Shown: positions 30,091-39,321, counted from the first letter of the stretch. The stretch is DNA of 64,000 nt from Methylomarinum sp965277025 (GCA_965277025.1 OZ255706.1:2914001-2978000); one strand, 5' to 3'. Notes: generated by a model from the sequence alone, not told the origin. Made by a program: numbers and translations.

Positions 30091-30145
30091 AACGTTTTTA
30101 TTATCATTGTAAAAATGGCCACACCATTAAGGAAAGGCTGATGGC

Positions 30146-30949
30146 TTAATCGAAGCGTTTGGCATTCTCCGGCAATTTGTCAAATATCGCATGTTTTCGG
30201 ACTTTATAGCAAGAAGGATATAATACTCCGCCAAAATACAAGCCTTCAGCTGGTGCCGTCATACCGGCCTGAGTGCGGTCTTTTACCATTAACAAATGCT
30301 TTATCCACTCCACCGGCTGTTTACCAAGCCCGACTTCCATCAGACTGCCGGCGATATTCCTGACCATATGATGAACAAAGGCGTTGGCGGCAATATCAAT
30401 AATGACGCAATCTGTTTGCCGATAGACATCGATAAAATAAACCTGTCGGGATGGGCTGACCGACTGGCAACTATGCGCCCGAAAGGATGAAAAATCATGT
30501 TCGCCACTCAGGTATTGGCCTGCCTGGTGCATTTTGTCGGCATCCAGGGTTTTGTAACACCAGGTCACCTGATTGCGCCGCAAGGCGGATTTGACCTTGC
30601 GATTGAGAATAATATAACGGTAGAAACGGGCGATCGCGCTGAAGCGGGCATGAAAATCCGCAATGGCGGGCTGCGCCCAGATGATGCGCACATCGTCTGA
30701 TAACTGGCTGTTGCCCCCCATCAGCCAAGCATGCATGGGACGCATGACATCGCAATCAAAATGCGCCACCTGCTCCAGTGCATGTACACCAGTATCGGTA
30801 CGGCCTGCACACATTACCGACACAGTCTGATTGGCAATTTTACTCAACGCGTCCTCCAGTTCCTGCTGAACCGTGCGTTGCCCGGCCTGGCGTTGCCAGC
30901 CACAGAAATTCTGGCCATCGTATTCTATGCCTAAAACGATACGCGTCAT
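30146..30949 (-). CDS. truA: tRNA pseudouridine synthase A, TruA
   Basis: TruA is a 267-residue enzyme that makes pseudouridine at positions 38-40 of the tRNA anticodon arm. The catalytic Asp is in CAGRTDTGVHALEQV near residue 52. Other family features are IEYDGQNFCGWQRQ at the N-terminus, FHARFSAIARFYRYII, and FVHHMVRNIAGSLMEVGLG. The start lies one base after the stop of the upstream L,D-transpeptidase gene, so translation is probably coupled. The TonB receptor start was 38 bp beyond its stop before the IS came in. Confidence 0.96.
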   Translation of the reverse strand: MTRIVLGIEYDGQNFCGWQRQAGQRTVQQELEDALSKIANQTVSVMCAGRTDTGVHALEQVAHFDCDVMRPMHAWLMGGNSQLSDDVRIIWAQPAIADFHARFSAIARFYRYIILNRKVKSALRRNQVTWCYKTLDADKMHQAGQYLSGEHDFSSFRAHSCQSVSPSRQVYFIDVYRQTDCVIIDIAANAFVHHMVRNIAGSLMEVGLGKQPVEWIKHLLMVKDRTQAGMTAPAEGLYFGGVLYPSCYKVRKHAIFDKLPENAKRFD

Positions 30950-30950
30950 A

Positions 30951-31424
30951 TCAATGAATCAACACTTTGCAGCCCGGCTCCACTCGCTCGAACAACTGAA
31001 CGATATCTGCATTTCTCATACGGATGCAGCCATGAGATCGAGGGCGGCCATCGATTAAATGATCCGGTGCGCCATGCAGATAAATATAGCGCCAGGCGCT
31101 ATCGATCTGGCCATAACGATTGCGCCCCGGCTCTAATCCAGAAAGCCAGAGTATGCGGCTTAAAATCCAGTCACGTTCAGGAAATTTTTCCGCCAGTTCC
31201 GGCGTATAAACTTCACCGGTCGGCCTGCGGCCAACAAACACGCTGTAAATTGGCAAGCCTGCGCCAATTTTGACTCGAATATGGTGCCAGCCAGTCGGCG
31301 TACATTCACTGCCCATTTGCTGACCCGGGCCATTTTTTGCCGTGGACACAGGAAAACTCAGCAGAATCTTTTTATGCTCAAGCAAAACCAGCCGTTGCTT
31401 AAGTATGTCGATATCGAGATGCAT
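30951..31424 (-). CDS. L,D-transpeptidase family protein (YkuD fold)
   Basis: The protein is about 157 residues, with a possible TTG start two codons upstream at 31430. The catalytic YkuD signature is clear: YIYLHGAPDHL followed by RPRSHGCIRMRNADI with the nucleophile Cys near residue 135. Such enzymes form or edit 3-3 peptidoglycan cross-links or attach lipoproteins. No signal peptide is visible, which is unusual for a periplasmic enzyme but occurs in short family members. It sits between rlmD (a few bases away) and truA (1 bp), clearly in one operon. Confidence 0.85.
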   Translation of the reverse strand: MHLDIDILKQRLVLLEHKKILLSFPVSTAKNGPGQQMGSECTPTGWHHIRVKIGAGLPIYSVFVGRRPTGEVYTPELAEKFPERDWILSRILWLSGLEPGRNRYGQIDSAWRYIYLHGAPDHLIDGRPRSHGCIRMRNADIVQLFERVEPGCKVLIH

Positions 31425-31426
31425 GT

Positions 31427-32764
31427 TCAATGCCTGACAAACAAGGCAATAGATTCCACGTGCGCGGTTTGTGGAAACATATCCATGACGCCCGCTTTGA
31501 CAAGTTTGTAACCCAGCTCATTGACCAGAATCCCGGCATCACGCGCAAGGGTTGAAGGATTGCACGACACATAGACGATACGCTCTGGCTGCCATTGCTT
31601 AAAATTTGGCAACACATCTGAAGCACCCGCGCGGGAAGGGTCCAGCAGGACTTTATCAAATTTCTGCTTCGCCCAGGCATAATCACTGACATCCTTGCTT
31701 AAATCAGCGACATGAAAATCGACATTGTCGATATTATTCAAGCGGGCATTTTCCCGGGCATGTTTCACCAAGGGCAAATCCCCTTCCACACCGGTGACAT
31801 GACCGGCTTGCGTCGCCAATGGCAGAGTAAAATTACCCAGGCCACAGAACAAATCCAGCACTTTGTCATCTTTGCCAAGTTCCAGCGCCTCAAGAGCCTG
31901 GTTGACCATTTTACGGTTGATATCGTAATTGACCTGGGTAAACATGGCCGGCCGAAACCTGAATTCGATGCTCTGATCCGGCAGGGCGTAGCGTGGCAAT
32001 ATTTCAGGCTCACCCGGTAATGGCATAATGGTATCCGGCCCTTTCGGTTGCAAACAAACGCTGATTTTGTGCATTTTGCCAAACTCACGCATGATGGCCT
32101 TGTCTTCCTCTGTCGGCGGCTCCAGCACACGAAAAGCCAGCACACAGTCATCATCGCCAATGGCGACTTCTATCTGCGGGATTTTATCCTTGATGGTCAA
32201 CTGGCCAATCATGGCGGATAAATCCATCAGTTTTTCACCGACTATCGGGTGCATCACCTTACAGCTTTCGATCTCGGCCAGAAACGGATTGCGCCGTTCG
32301 CGAAAACCGACCAGCACCCGGCCTTTTTTGGCGACATATTTCACCCCCATGCGGGCTTTACGACGATAACCCCAATGCGGGCCTGTCAATGGCTCCCAAA
32401 TCTCCGGAATATCCACTTTTCCAAGATGCCGGAACTGTTCTTGCAACAAATCCTGTTTGAAATGAATCTGCTCGGCATCATCGACATGCTGAAAACTGCA
32501 ACCGCCACAAACGCCAAAATGCGGACATTCAGGATCGACCCGATGCTCGGAACGCGTGATTAATGCAGCGACTTTACCTTCGGCGTAATCACGGCGGCTG
32601 TCGGTGTAGATAAAATCCAGTTCTTCACCCGGCAAGGCTTCATCGATAAAAACCACTTTACCATCCACATGCGCGACACCGCGGCCATCATGGGATAAAG
32701 ATTCAATTGTGACGCGAACAGGCTGTTCAGGCAGTTTTTTCTTTTTAAACCGTCTACGCGCCAT
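31427..32764 (-). CDS. rlmD: 23S rRNA (uracil-1939-C5) methyltransferase RlmD
   Basis: RlmD is a 445-residue SAM-dependent rRNA methyltransferase. It has an N-terminal TRAM domain (RVTIESLSHDGRGVAHVDGK) and a 4Fe-4S cluster site with Cys in CPHFGVCGGCSFQHV (about residues 80-95). The Rossmann motif is LDLFCGLGNFTLPLA. The catalytic region is YVSCNPSTLARD, preceded by LLDPSRAGA. It starts ARRRFKKKKLPEQPV, a basic RNA-binding start. The start codon overlaps the stop of the upstream DUF1318 gene (TAATG), so translation is likely coupled. Confidence 0.95.
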   Translation of the reverse strand: MARRRFKKKKLPEQPVRVTIESLSHDGRGVAHVDGKVVFIDEALPGEELDFIYTDSRRDYAEGKVAALITRSEHRVDPECPHFGVCGGCSFQHVDDAEQIHFKQDLLQEQFRHLGKVDIPEIWEPLTGPHWGYRRKARMGVKYVAKKGRVLVGFRERRNPFLAEIESCKVMHPIVGEKLMDLSAMIGQLTIKDKIPQIEVAIGDDDCVLAFRVLEPPTEEDKAIMREFGKMHKISVCLQPKGPDTIMPLPGEPEILPRYALPDQSIEFRFRPAMFTQVNYDINRKMVNQALEALELGKDDKVLDLFCGLGNFTLPLATQAGHVTGVEGDLPLVKHARENARLNNIDNVDFHVADLSKDVSDYAWAKQKFDKVLLDPSRAGASDVLPNFKQWQPERIVYVSCNPSTLARDAGILVNELGYKLVKAGVMDMFPQTAHVESIALFVRH

Positions 32765-33360
32765 TATTTACGCACCCACTGGCCATTGGCTTGTTGAATC
32801 CACCAGCCACGATGCGCATGACTGATCCAGCGCTTGGCGAAGGTTTGTTGAATTTGCCTTTCCCATTCAGGATGGCCATTGGCATTGGCGATGGCCCGAT
32901 ACAAACGCTGGCGATCATTGTTTTCTGCCGCCACCAGTTTATTGACCCGATTCCGTTCGCTCAAAGGCACGTCACCTCTGACAGTGACGAAACCATCGGC
33001 TTTCAAACCTATCCAGCCGTTGATATAAGCCTTCGCTAAAGATGGAAAGCGTCGTTTCATGCTGGCTTTGATACGTTGAATTTCAGGACTGCTGATATCC
33101 AGATTCGCCGCCGCCTGAGCAGGACTGATGAAAAAATTCAGTGCATTATCCAGCAATAGCAATGAAATATTTTGCCCTTCCTGAAGTTCAATACTGGATT
33201 GAGGCTCTGTTGCATCACTATCGGATGCATCAGGTTTTTCTTGCTGAATTTCCTGAATAATCTGATCAGCCACTTTTTCAGCCGCAGCCGCCGGAAAGTA
33301 AATGTTTATCGTCACGCAAGCCGTTAAAAACAATGCTGTGCTAAAGGTAAGTATTCTCAT
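32764..33360 (-). CDS. ydbL: YdbL-like DUF1318 protein with lipoprotein signal
   Basis: This is a 198-residue protein. The N-terminus MRILTFSTALFLTAC carries a lipobox with Cys at 15, so it is probably a lipoprotein. The C-terminal ~100 residues match DUF1318: IKASMKRRFPSLAKAYINGW, IGLKADGFVTVRG and the ending GWWIQQANGQWVRK, which parallels the end of E. coli YdbL. In E. coli YdbL works with YdbH and YnbE in phospholipid traffic between the membranes. Here the ydbH-like gene lies 84 bp upstream and I see no separate ynbE. The lipid anchor could substitute for YnbE, but that is a guess. Confidence 0.75.
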   Translation of the reverse strand: MRILTFSTALFLTACVTINIYFPAAAAEKVADQIIQEIQQEKPDASDSDATEPQSSIELQEGQNISLLLLDNALNFFISPAQAAANLDISSPEIQRIKASMKRRFPSLAKAYINGWIGLKADGFVTVRGDVPLSERNRVNKLVAAENNDRQRLYRAIANANGHPEWERQIQQTFAKRWISHAHRGWWIQQANGQWVRK

Positions 33361-33444
33361 AATAAATCCAATGTTATGGGTGGGTTTCGCTTACGCTATA
33401 ACAGCCCTGCCCGATTTGAAAAAAAATAGCGGTAAAAATCTGAC

Positions 33445-35622
33445 TTATTGCACAATGACTTCATCTGTCGCCCCAATCCGTTTCAGTCGCTGAATCAACA
33501 CATCCCAATCCAAACGCGGATTATAGCCGATTACATCGATTCTGGGCAGGCCGCCACCCTTGATTAAATAATAGCCATTACTCGCCGCTTCCACACCCAT
33601 CATCTGACAAACACCATTATGCAAATAACAACCAAAGCCCAATTTGTCATAACCGTAGGTATCAAAAAAACGTAAAAACCCGCGGGAAATCACATCAGCT
33701 GCCCCGCCACCGCCAATACTGGCGATATTTTCCACAGCATTCTGACTGATTACATGCCGGGAATCATCATCGTCCGGTGTTCCCAGCCAGGCGTAAAAAG
33801 TAACCGGTTTCCAGTTTTCAAGATAAACATTATGGGCAAAGCCGGATAACCTGCCTTCAATACGGCCAATTTTGAACTTCTGAGTAATTTGTTTTAAATC
33901 CAGATTATTAAACTCAATATCGGTATGTAACCGGGGTGAAAAACCAAATAACCCCGAAGAAGACAATTCCTTGATGATGATTTCTCCACCAAACACCTGT
34001 ATTGCTAACTGTCCATCCAGTCTGAGGGTTTTATCCTGATAATGTACGGCTGGAATATAACCGCTGATTGTTCCTGACAAGGGTGTCCAATCCAAGGCCT
34101 GAGTCAATTTCTCCAGTGACAGATTTTTAACTCCGCCTTCAAAAAACACCTTGGCGTCATCATTTTTGATCGCCTGAAATCGGAATGCCCTGATGGAGAA
34201 AACGCCATCCAGCATGGACAATCGAGTCGGTTTCAACAACGCCATCTGTTTGTCAAACAACTTGAAATCCAACCGCCCCGCCTCTATCGGAATTTTTTTG
34301 ATAATCATCTTTTTCCATTGCAGAAAAGAAGGCTGGTCATGTTCTTGTTGCCGCCAGGCCAGTTGTCCATCGAGCTGTTTGATATCGATATAGTTACCCG
34401 GCTGCTGTATATCCACTGCACTCAGCTTAGTGTTAACACTATCAAGTTTATTTTGTTTGATGAGCACATCGGCGTGCATCTGTCCAAATAACACCAAATC
34501 CGCCAATGGTCCTGTTTCAAGAAATGGAGATAAGAATATTTTGCCTGCTTCATTCAGGTTGTTGACGATAATTTGTAAATCTGCATCAAATGACTGTTTG
34601 AAGTTGGCAGAACCTGTGATTTGAACATTATCACCTTGTGTAAGGAGTAACTTTCTAAGCCAAAGCGCTTTATTTGTTGCCCGCAATGTTCCAGAAGCCG
34701 CCAAAGTCAAAGGCTGTTGTTTACTGAATGTTACAAAAACGGGGTCATAAAAAACCGCCCCCTCATCCAGTGTCAGCCGGGTTTTCCAATACCATTGTGC
34801 TGGCTTTCTACTGAGATTAATCTGAACAGAGACATGGTTCTTTTCGGTCAGCAATGATTCTTTAAATGCTTTGAGTTTCAATGCATAAATCTGGCTGGAA
34901 ATTTCACCTCGTTGAAAACCTTTTTCACCTCCTCTCAACTGTGCTTTGAACGATAATTTTCCGGAGATTTTTTCAATCTCACTGATTTTTAAAAAACGTT
35001 GAATTTTAGCCAAATCCAAATGCGTTGCCTGAACATTTGCCCACCATTGCCATTGGTGTTCAGTTAATGTGATATTGATACTTCCTGCAAAAATTTTCAG
35101 TTTTGTTATTTCAAGTAAACCGCCTTGCTCGGTCACATCTAATCGAAAATCGAATGTGGGCGATCCCAAAGCCGGCCAATGCAATCTGCCTCGACCTTGC
35201 CGACAAGCCATTTTTCCAGACTGCATGACAAAATCGGAACAGTGAATGGAGAATTGTTGAAAATTTCTAAGAACCTGTTCAAAATCTACTACGCCATTGC
35301 CATTTGCGTTTGGGCAGTGCTCGAAATCCTCATTTACTCTGTGTAAACTCCGGTTTCTGCGCTCCGTCCGCACACAACTGTCAGCGGCTCGCAACGATTT
35401 TGAACAGGTTCTAAGTGGAACGGGAAGTTTTAGTATTCCGGCGTGAATTTGTAGTGATGGCTTGTCGCCGCCAATTGTATCAAGCCGTAGTTCAGCCTGT
35501 TTTATCAGCCAGTTTTGAGCCTTGATTTCATCGATGTGAAGATTTATCCGTTCAATGGCGGAAGCTTGAAAAGCGGCAATCAATAAAACAGGTAAATATA
35601 TTTTTAAAAGACAGCGCCACAT
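33445..35622 (-). CDS. ydbH: YdbH-like AsmA-type intermembrane protein with in-frame MITE
   Basis: This long protein starts most plausibly at MWRCLLKIYLPVLLIAAFQ (35622), which gives a signal or anchor segment. The frame is open back to 35721. It is about 725 residues, of which 48 come from a MITE at 35272-35410. The body is repetitive beta-rich sequence, as in AsmA/YdbH bridge proteins. The end, GVEAASNGYYLIKGGGLPRI followed by YNPRLDWDVLIQRLKR, matches the YdbH family C-terminus. YdbH proteins span the periplasm and carry phospholipids. Neighbours are ydbL downstream and cysM upstream, all on one strand. The 48 extra residues (from RTCSKSLRAADSC to GVVDFEQVL) are Cys- and Arg-rich and unlike the rest. 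Confidence 0.75.
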   Translation of the reverse strand: MWRCLLKIYLPVLLIAAFQASAIERINLHIDEIKAQNWLIKQAELRLDTIGGDKPSLQIHAGILKLPVPLRTCSKSLRAADSCVRTERRNRSLHRVNEDFEHCPNANGNGVVDFEQVLRNFQQFSIHCSDFVMQSGKMACRQGRGRLHWPALGSPTFDFRLDVTEQGGLLEITKLKIFAGSINITLTEHQWQWWANVQATHLDLAKIQRFLKISEIEKISGKLSFKAQLRGGEKGFQRGEISSQIYALKLKAFKESLLTEKNHVSVQINLSRKPAQWYWKTRLTLDEGAVFYDPVFVTFSKQQPLTLAASGTLRATNKALWLRKLLLTQGDNVQITGSANFKQSFDADLQIIVNNLNEAGKIFLSPFLETGPLADLVLFGQMHADVLIKQNKLDSVNTKLSAVDIQQPGNYIDIKQLDGQLAWRQQEHDQPSFLQWKKMIIKKIPIEAGRLDFKLFDKQMALLKPTRLSMLDGVFSIRAFRFQAIKNDDAKVFFEGGVKNLSLEKLTQALDWTPLSGTISGYIPAVHYQDKTLRLDGQLAIQVFGGEIIIKELSSSGLFGFSPRLHTDIEFNNLDLKQITQKFKIGRIEGRLSGFAHNVYLENWKPVTFYAWLGTPDDDDSRHVISQNAVENIASIGGGGAADVISRGFLRFFDTYGYDKLGFGCYLHNGVCQMMGVEAASNGYYLIKGGGLPRIDVIGYNPRLDWDVLIQRLKRIGATDEVIVQ
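35272..35410. repeat. 139-bp MITE-like element inside ydbH
   Basis: The terminal inverted repeats are AACCTGTTCAAAATC (35272) and its exact complement GATTTTGAACAGGTT (ending 35410). CTAAG occurs directly on both sides (35267-35271 and 35411-35415), consistent with a 5-bp target duplication. Element plus duplication is 144 bp, exactly 48 codons, with no stop in the ydbH frame. It encodes no transposase. Confidence 0.82.
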
Positions 35623-35776
35623 CAGGATAAATCTGATATTCCGTTTTTTATCCCGGCCTTGCCATTGTAGTGTCATACGGCTACAAGTTAATGACGACAA
35701 AGCTGGATAAAGACTTGTCATCGCCGGAAATCAACATGCCAGAATACCATGGATGGTTTCTGGCTGAATTTTCATA

Positions 35777-36667
35777 TCAGCTCGGAAAAACACCGGTGGA
35801 CAGATAGCGATCGCCGCGATCACAGATAATGGCGACGATGATGGCGTTGTCAACATGTTTGGACAGTTGCAATGCCGCATAAACCGCCCCGCCTGAAGAA
35901 ACGCCGGCAAAAATGCCTTCTTTGGCCGCCAGATCCCGCGTGGTTTGCTCGGCAGAGAGTTGATCCACTTCAATAATACGATCAACCCGTGAGGGGTCAA
36001 AAATTTTCGGCAGATATTCTTTTGGCCAACGGCGAATCCCCGGAATTTTTGAGGCGCCTTCTGGCTGCACACCGACAATCTGAATCACAGGATTTTGTTC
36101 CTTGAGGAATTTTGATGTGCCCATAATAGTGCCGGTAGTGCCCATGGCGCTGACAAAATGCGTGATTTTCCCTTGCGTATCACGCCATATCTCGGGGCCT
36201 GTGCCTTCATAATGGGCGCGAGGATTATCCGGATTGGAGAATTGATCCAGAATCCTGCCTTCACCTTTTGCCTGCATTTCACGCGCCAGATCAATAGCCC
36301 CTTCCATGCTTTTCTCAGCTGGCGTCAGAATAATTTCGGCGCCATAAGCCTTCATCGAGGCAATCCGCTCGGCACTCATATTATCCGGCATGATCAAGGT
36401 CATTTTATAGCCTTTGATAGCCGCCGCCATGGCTAACGCAATACCGGTATTACCGCTGGTCGCCTCGATCAGCCTGTCGCCAGGCTTGATTTCGCCTCTG
36501 TCCTCGGCATGTTTAATCATGCTTAAGGCGGGCCGGTCTTTGACTGATCCGGCCGGGTTGTTACCTTCCAGCTTGACCAGAATGGTATTGCTGCTTTCCC
36601 CCGCCAGCCGCTGCAAACGCACTAACGGGGTATTGCCGACAAACTGTTCAATGGTCGGGAATGTCAT
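35777..36667 (-). CDS. cysM: cysteine synthase B, CysM
   Basis: CysM is a 296-residue PLP enzyme that makes cysteine from O-acetylserine and sulfide or thiosulfate. The PLP lysine is in NNPAGSVKDRPALSMI (about residue 43) and the phosphate-binding loop in EATSGNTGIALAMA. The start IEQFVGNTPLVRLQRL and the later GTTGTIMGTSKFLKEQ and GIFAGVSSGGAV are typical. The arginine-rich RRWPKEYLPKIFD segment favours CysM over CysK. The start overlaps the acnB stop by 4 bp (ATGA), so it is probably cotranslated with acnB. Confidence 0.94.
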   Translation of the reverse strand: MTFPTIEQFVGNTPLVRLQRLAGESSNTILVKLEGNNPAGSVKDRPALSMIKHAEDRGEIKPGDRLIEATSGNTGIALAMAAAIKGYKMTLIMPDNMSAERIASMKAYGAEIILTPAEKSMEGAIDLAREMQAKGEGRILDQFSNPDNPRAHYEGTGPEIWRDTQGKITHFVSAMGTTGTIMGTSKFLKEQNPVIQIVGVQPEGASKIPGIRRWPKEYLPKIFDPSRVDRIIEVDQLSAEQTTRDLAAKEGIFAGVSSGGAVYAALQLSKHVDNAIIVAIICDRGDRYLSTGVFPS

Positions 36668-39243
36668 GACTCAATCTGCTCGAGAACGACGCTTTCCGCT
36701 TCTTTTTGATAGCTTTCGATCTGGTCAAAATTCAAATAGCGATAGGTGTCTTCCTTGCTGGCTTGCAGGCTGTCCATATATTGTTGGTATTCCTCAAATG
36801 TTGGTATACGGCCTAACAATGAAGCAACCGCCGCCAGTTCAGCAGATGCCAGATAAACATTAGCGCCATTACCCAGCCGGTAAGGGAAATTTCGTGTCGA
36901 GGTCGATACCACGGTGGCATTATCCGCGACCCGCGCCTGATTGCCCATGCACAATGAACAGCCCGGCATTTCGACGCGCGCACCGGCCTTGCCAAAGATA
37001 CTGTAATAGCCTTCTTCGGTAAGTTCAGCCTGATCCATTTTAGTGGGAGGCGCAATCCATAAACGAGTCGACAGGGCCTTGTCTTGTTGCTGCAGTAATT
37101 TTCCTGCCGCCCGGAAATGGCCAATATTAGTCATACAGGAGCCGATAAAGACCTCATCAATATGGGTTCCGGCGACATCTGATAAGGTCTTGACATCATC
37201 AGGGTCGTTCGGGCAAGCCAGAATAGGCTCTTTGATTTCCGACATATTGATTTCGATTACCTCGGCGTATTCGGCATCGGCATCCGGTTCCATCAATACC
37301 GGATTATCCAACCAGGCCTGCATGGCATTGATACGACGCTGTAAGGTACGAGCGCTCTGGTAGCCTTCGGCAATCATCCATTTCAACAAAGTGATATTGG
37401 AACGCAGATATTCGGCAATTGGTTCTTTGTTCAAACGAATCGTGCAACCACCCGCCGAGCGCTCGGCCGACGCATCGGATAACTCAAACGCCTGCTCGAC
37501 TTTCAAATCCGGCAAGCCTTCGATTTCCAGAATACGACCGGAAAAAACGTTTTTCTTGTTCTGTTTTTCCACCGTCAGCAAACCACGCTGAATGGCTACA
37601 TAAGGAATGGCGTTGACCAGATCGCGTAAGGTAATGCAGGGCTGCATTTCGCCGGTAAACCGCACCAGTACCGATTCCGGCATATCCAGCGGCATCACGC
37701 CAGTAGCTGCGGCAAAGGCGACCAGGCCGGATCCTGCCGGAAAAGAAATGCCAATCGGAAAACGGGTATGCGAATCTCCGCCGGTGCCAACGGTATCCGG
37801 TAATAACATGCGGTTCAGCCAGGAATGAATAATGCCATCACCCGGCCTTAACGAAACACCGCCCCGATTGATAATGAATTCCGGCAGGGTATACTGCATT
37901 TCCACATCGACGGGTTTTGGGTATGCGGCGGTATGACAAAACGATTGCAGAACAAGATCGGCTGAAAAACCCAGACAGGCCAAGTCTTTCAACTCATCAC
38001 GCGTCATCGGGCCAGTGGTATCTTGCGAGCCGACTGTGGTTATATGAGGTTCACAATAGGTACCCGGGCGCACACCTTCCACACCACAGGCTTTGCCAAC
38101 CATTTTCTGAGCCAGAGTATACCCTTTGCCACTATCTTCTTTGTTTTCAGGGCGACGAAATACGTCAGAAGGCCCCAAACCCAATGCCTTGCGCGCCCGA
38201 TCAGTTAGGCCCCGGCCAATAATCAATGGAATGCGGCCACCGGCGCGCACTTCATCCAGAATCACGTCAGTTTTCAACGCAAAGGTTGCCAAAACCTCAT
38301 CCGTATCATGACGCTTGATGACGCCTTCATAGGGATAAATGTCGATAACATCGCCCATTTGCAATTTAGACACATCACATTCGATTGGCAATGCACCGGA
38401 GTCTTCCAGTGTGTTGAAAAAAATTGGCGCAATTTTACCGCCTATGCATACGCCGCCCGCCCGTTTGTTGGGAATATGCGGAATATCTTCGCCCATATGC
38501 CACAGCAGCGAGTTAGTCGCCGATTTCCGCGAGGAACCGGTTCCTACTACATCGCCCACATAGGCGACGGTAAAGCCTTTTTGCTTTAATTCCTTGATTT
38601 GTTCTTCGGCATTGCTGATGCCTTCACGCGGCATTTTCAGCATGGATTTGGCATGGAGCGGAATATCTGGCCGCGACCAGGCATCTTGTGCAGGTGACAA
38701 ATCATCGGTATTGGTTTCACCTGGTACTTTAAAGACGGTAACGGTCAGCTTTTCGGGTACTGGAGGTTTTGAGGTAAACCATTCTGCATCGGCCCAGGAC
38801 TGCATGACCAGTTTGGCATATTGATTGCCGGCCTCGGCTTTTTCCTGAACATCATGAAAAGCATCAAAAATCAATAAGGTATGGGAGAGTGCTTTAGCCG
38901 CAATTGGCGCCAGTTTTTCATCGTCCAAAAGATCGATCAAAGGCACAATATTGAAACCACCCAACATGGTGCCTAACAGTTCCGTTGCCCGCTCAGGCGT
39001 AATAATCGGCGATGTCGCTTCACCTTTGGCGATCGCGGCCAAAAATCCAGCCTTGACATAGGCCGCGTCATCGACACCGGCAGGCACCCGGTTTTCCAAC
39101 AAATCCAGTAGAAATTCTTCCTCGCCCGCGGGTGGATTTTTAATCAGCTCCACCAGTTCAGCAACTTGTTTGGCATCCAGTGGTTTAGGCGGAATGCCAA
39201 GTTCAGCACGTTCTTTAACGTGTTGACGATATTCTTCTAACAT
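36664..39243 (-). CDS. acnB: aconitate hydratase B, AcnB
   Basis: AcnB converts citrate to isocitrate in the TCA cycle, and also 2-methylaconitate in some bacteria. It is about 859 residues from the chosen start MLEEYRQHVKERAE, which aligns with the E. coli AcnB start; the frame extends 7 codons further. The N-terminal HEAT-like domain is followed by the swivel region (VGTGSSRKSATNSLLWHMGE). The 4Fe-4S cysteines are in VFIGSCMTNIGHF and MPGCSLCMGNQARVAD. TVGSQDTTGPMTRDEL and GTGGDSHTRFPIGISF are family hallmarks. It is followed by cysM with overlap and preceded by icd 220 bp away, grouping two successive TCA-cycle genes. Confidence 0.97.
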   Translation of the reverse strand: MLEEYRQHVKERAELGIPPKPLDAKQVAELVELIKNPPAGEEEFLLDLLENRVPAGVDDAAYVKAGFLAAIAKGEATSPIITPERATELLGTMLGGFNIVPLIDLLDDEKLAPIAAKALSHTLLIFDAFHDVQEKAEAGNQYAKLVMQSWADAEWFTSKPPVPEKLTVTVFKVPGETNTDDLSPAQDAWSRPDIPLHAKSMLKMPREGISNAEEQIKELKQKGFTVAYVGDVVGTGSSRKSATNSLLWHMGEDIPHIPNKRAGGVCIGGKIAPIFFNTLEDSGALPIECDVSKLQMGDVIDIYPYEGVIKRHDTDEVLATFALKTDVILDEVRAGGRIPLIIGRGLTDRARKALGLGPSDVFRRPENKEDSGKGYTLAQKMVGKACGVEGVRPGTYCEPHITTVGSQDTTGPMTRDELKDLACLGFSADLVLQSFCHTAAYPKPVDVEMQYTLPEFIINRGGVSLRPGDGIIHSWLNRMLLPDTVGTGGDSHTRFPIGISFPAGSGLVAFAAATGVMPLDMPESVLVRFTGEMQPCITLRDLVNAIPYVAIQRGLLTVEKQNKKNVFSGRILEIEGLPDLKVEQAFELSDASAERSAGGCTIRLNKEPIAEYLRSNITLLKWMIAEGYQSARTLQRRINAMQAWLDNPVLMEPDADAEYAEVIEINMSEIKEPILACPNDPDDVKTLSDVAGTHIDEVFIGSCMTNIGHFRAAGKLLQQQDKALSTRLWIAPPTKMDQAELTEEGYYSIFGKAGARVEMPGCSLCMGNQARVADNATVVSTSTRNFPYRLGNGANVYLASAELAAVASLLGRIPTFEEYQQYMDSLQASKEDTYRYLNFDQIESYQKEAESVVLEQIES

Positions 39244-39321
39244 ACTCATCAAGGTAACCTTCAATTATTCGTGTTTTGCCCTGACATGATCAGGAAACAG
39301 ACAGTGCTGTAGGATGGCTAG

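Larger units (their letters stand above)
26900..30107 (-). pseudogene. TonB-dependent receptor gene, split near its start by IS4 copy A5
   Basis: The start at 30107 and the next few codons lie beyond IS4 A5. After removing A5 and one duplication the frame reads MIIKTLKNFLTAAVIAPLTL, a signal peptide, and continues through the intact remainder. The ~667-residue protein has an N-terminal plug (VTSVSRKAQSLNNSAAAVFV, QDDIRRIGARSIPEALRLAPG, SIRGFNNRLANKLLILIDGR, VIRGPGATLWGANAVNGVIN). A 22-strand-type barrel follows, ending in GVYGKVIWRF with the terminal Phe needed for outer-membrane assembly. It would import a ligand across the outer membrane; the substrate is unknown. Loss of start and secretion signal should silence it. 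Confidence 0.9.

Noticed and set aside
33361..33444. A ynbE-like gene between ydbH and ydbL
   Set aside because: The 84 bp hold no open frame with a lipobox; the stretch resembles part of a GGGTTTCGCTTACGCT-type dispersed repeat.
35282..35400. Cys/Arg-rich segment in YdbH as a possible new protein domain
   Set aside because: It is bounded by perfect terminal repeats and a direct repeat and is exactly 48 codons with its duplication, so it is an inserted MITE, not a domain.
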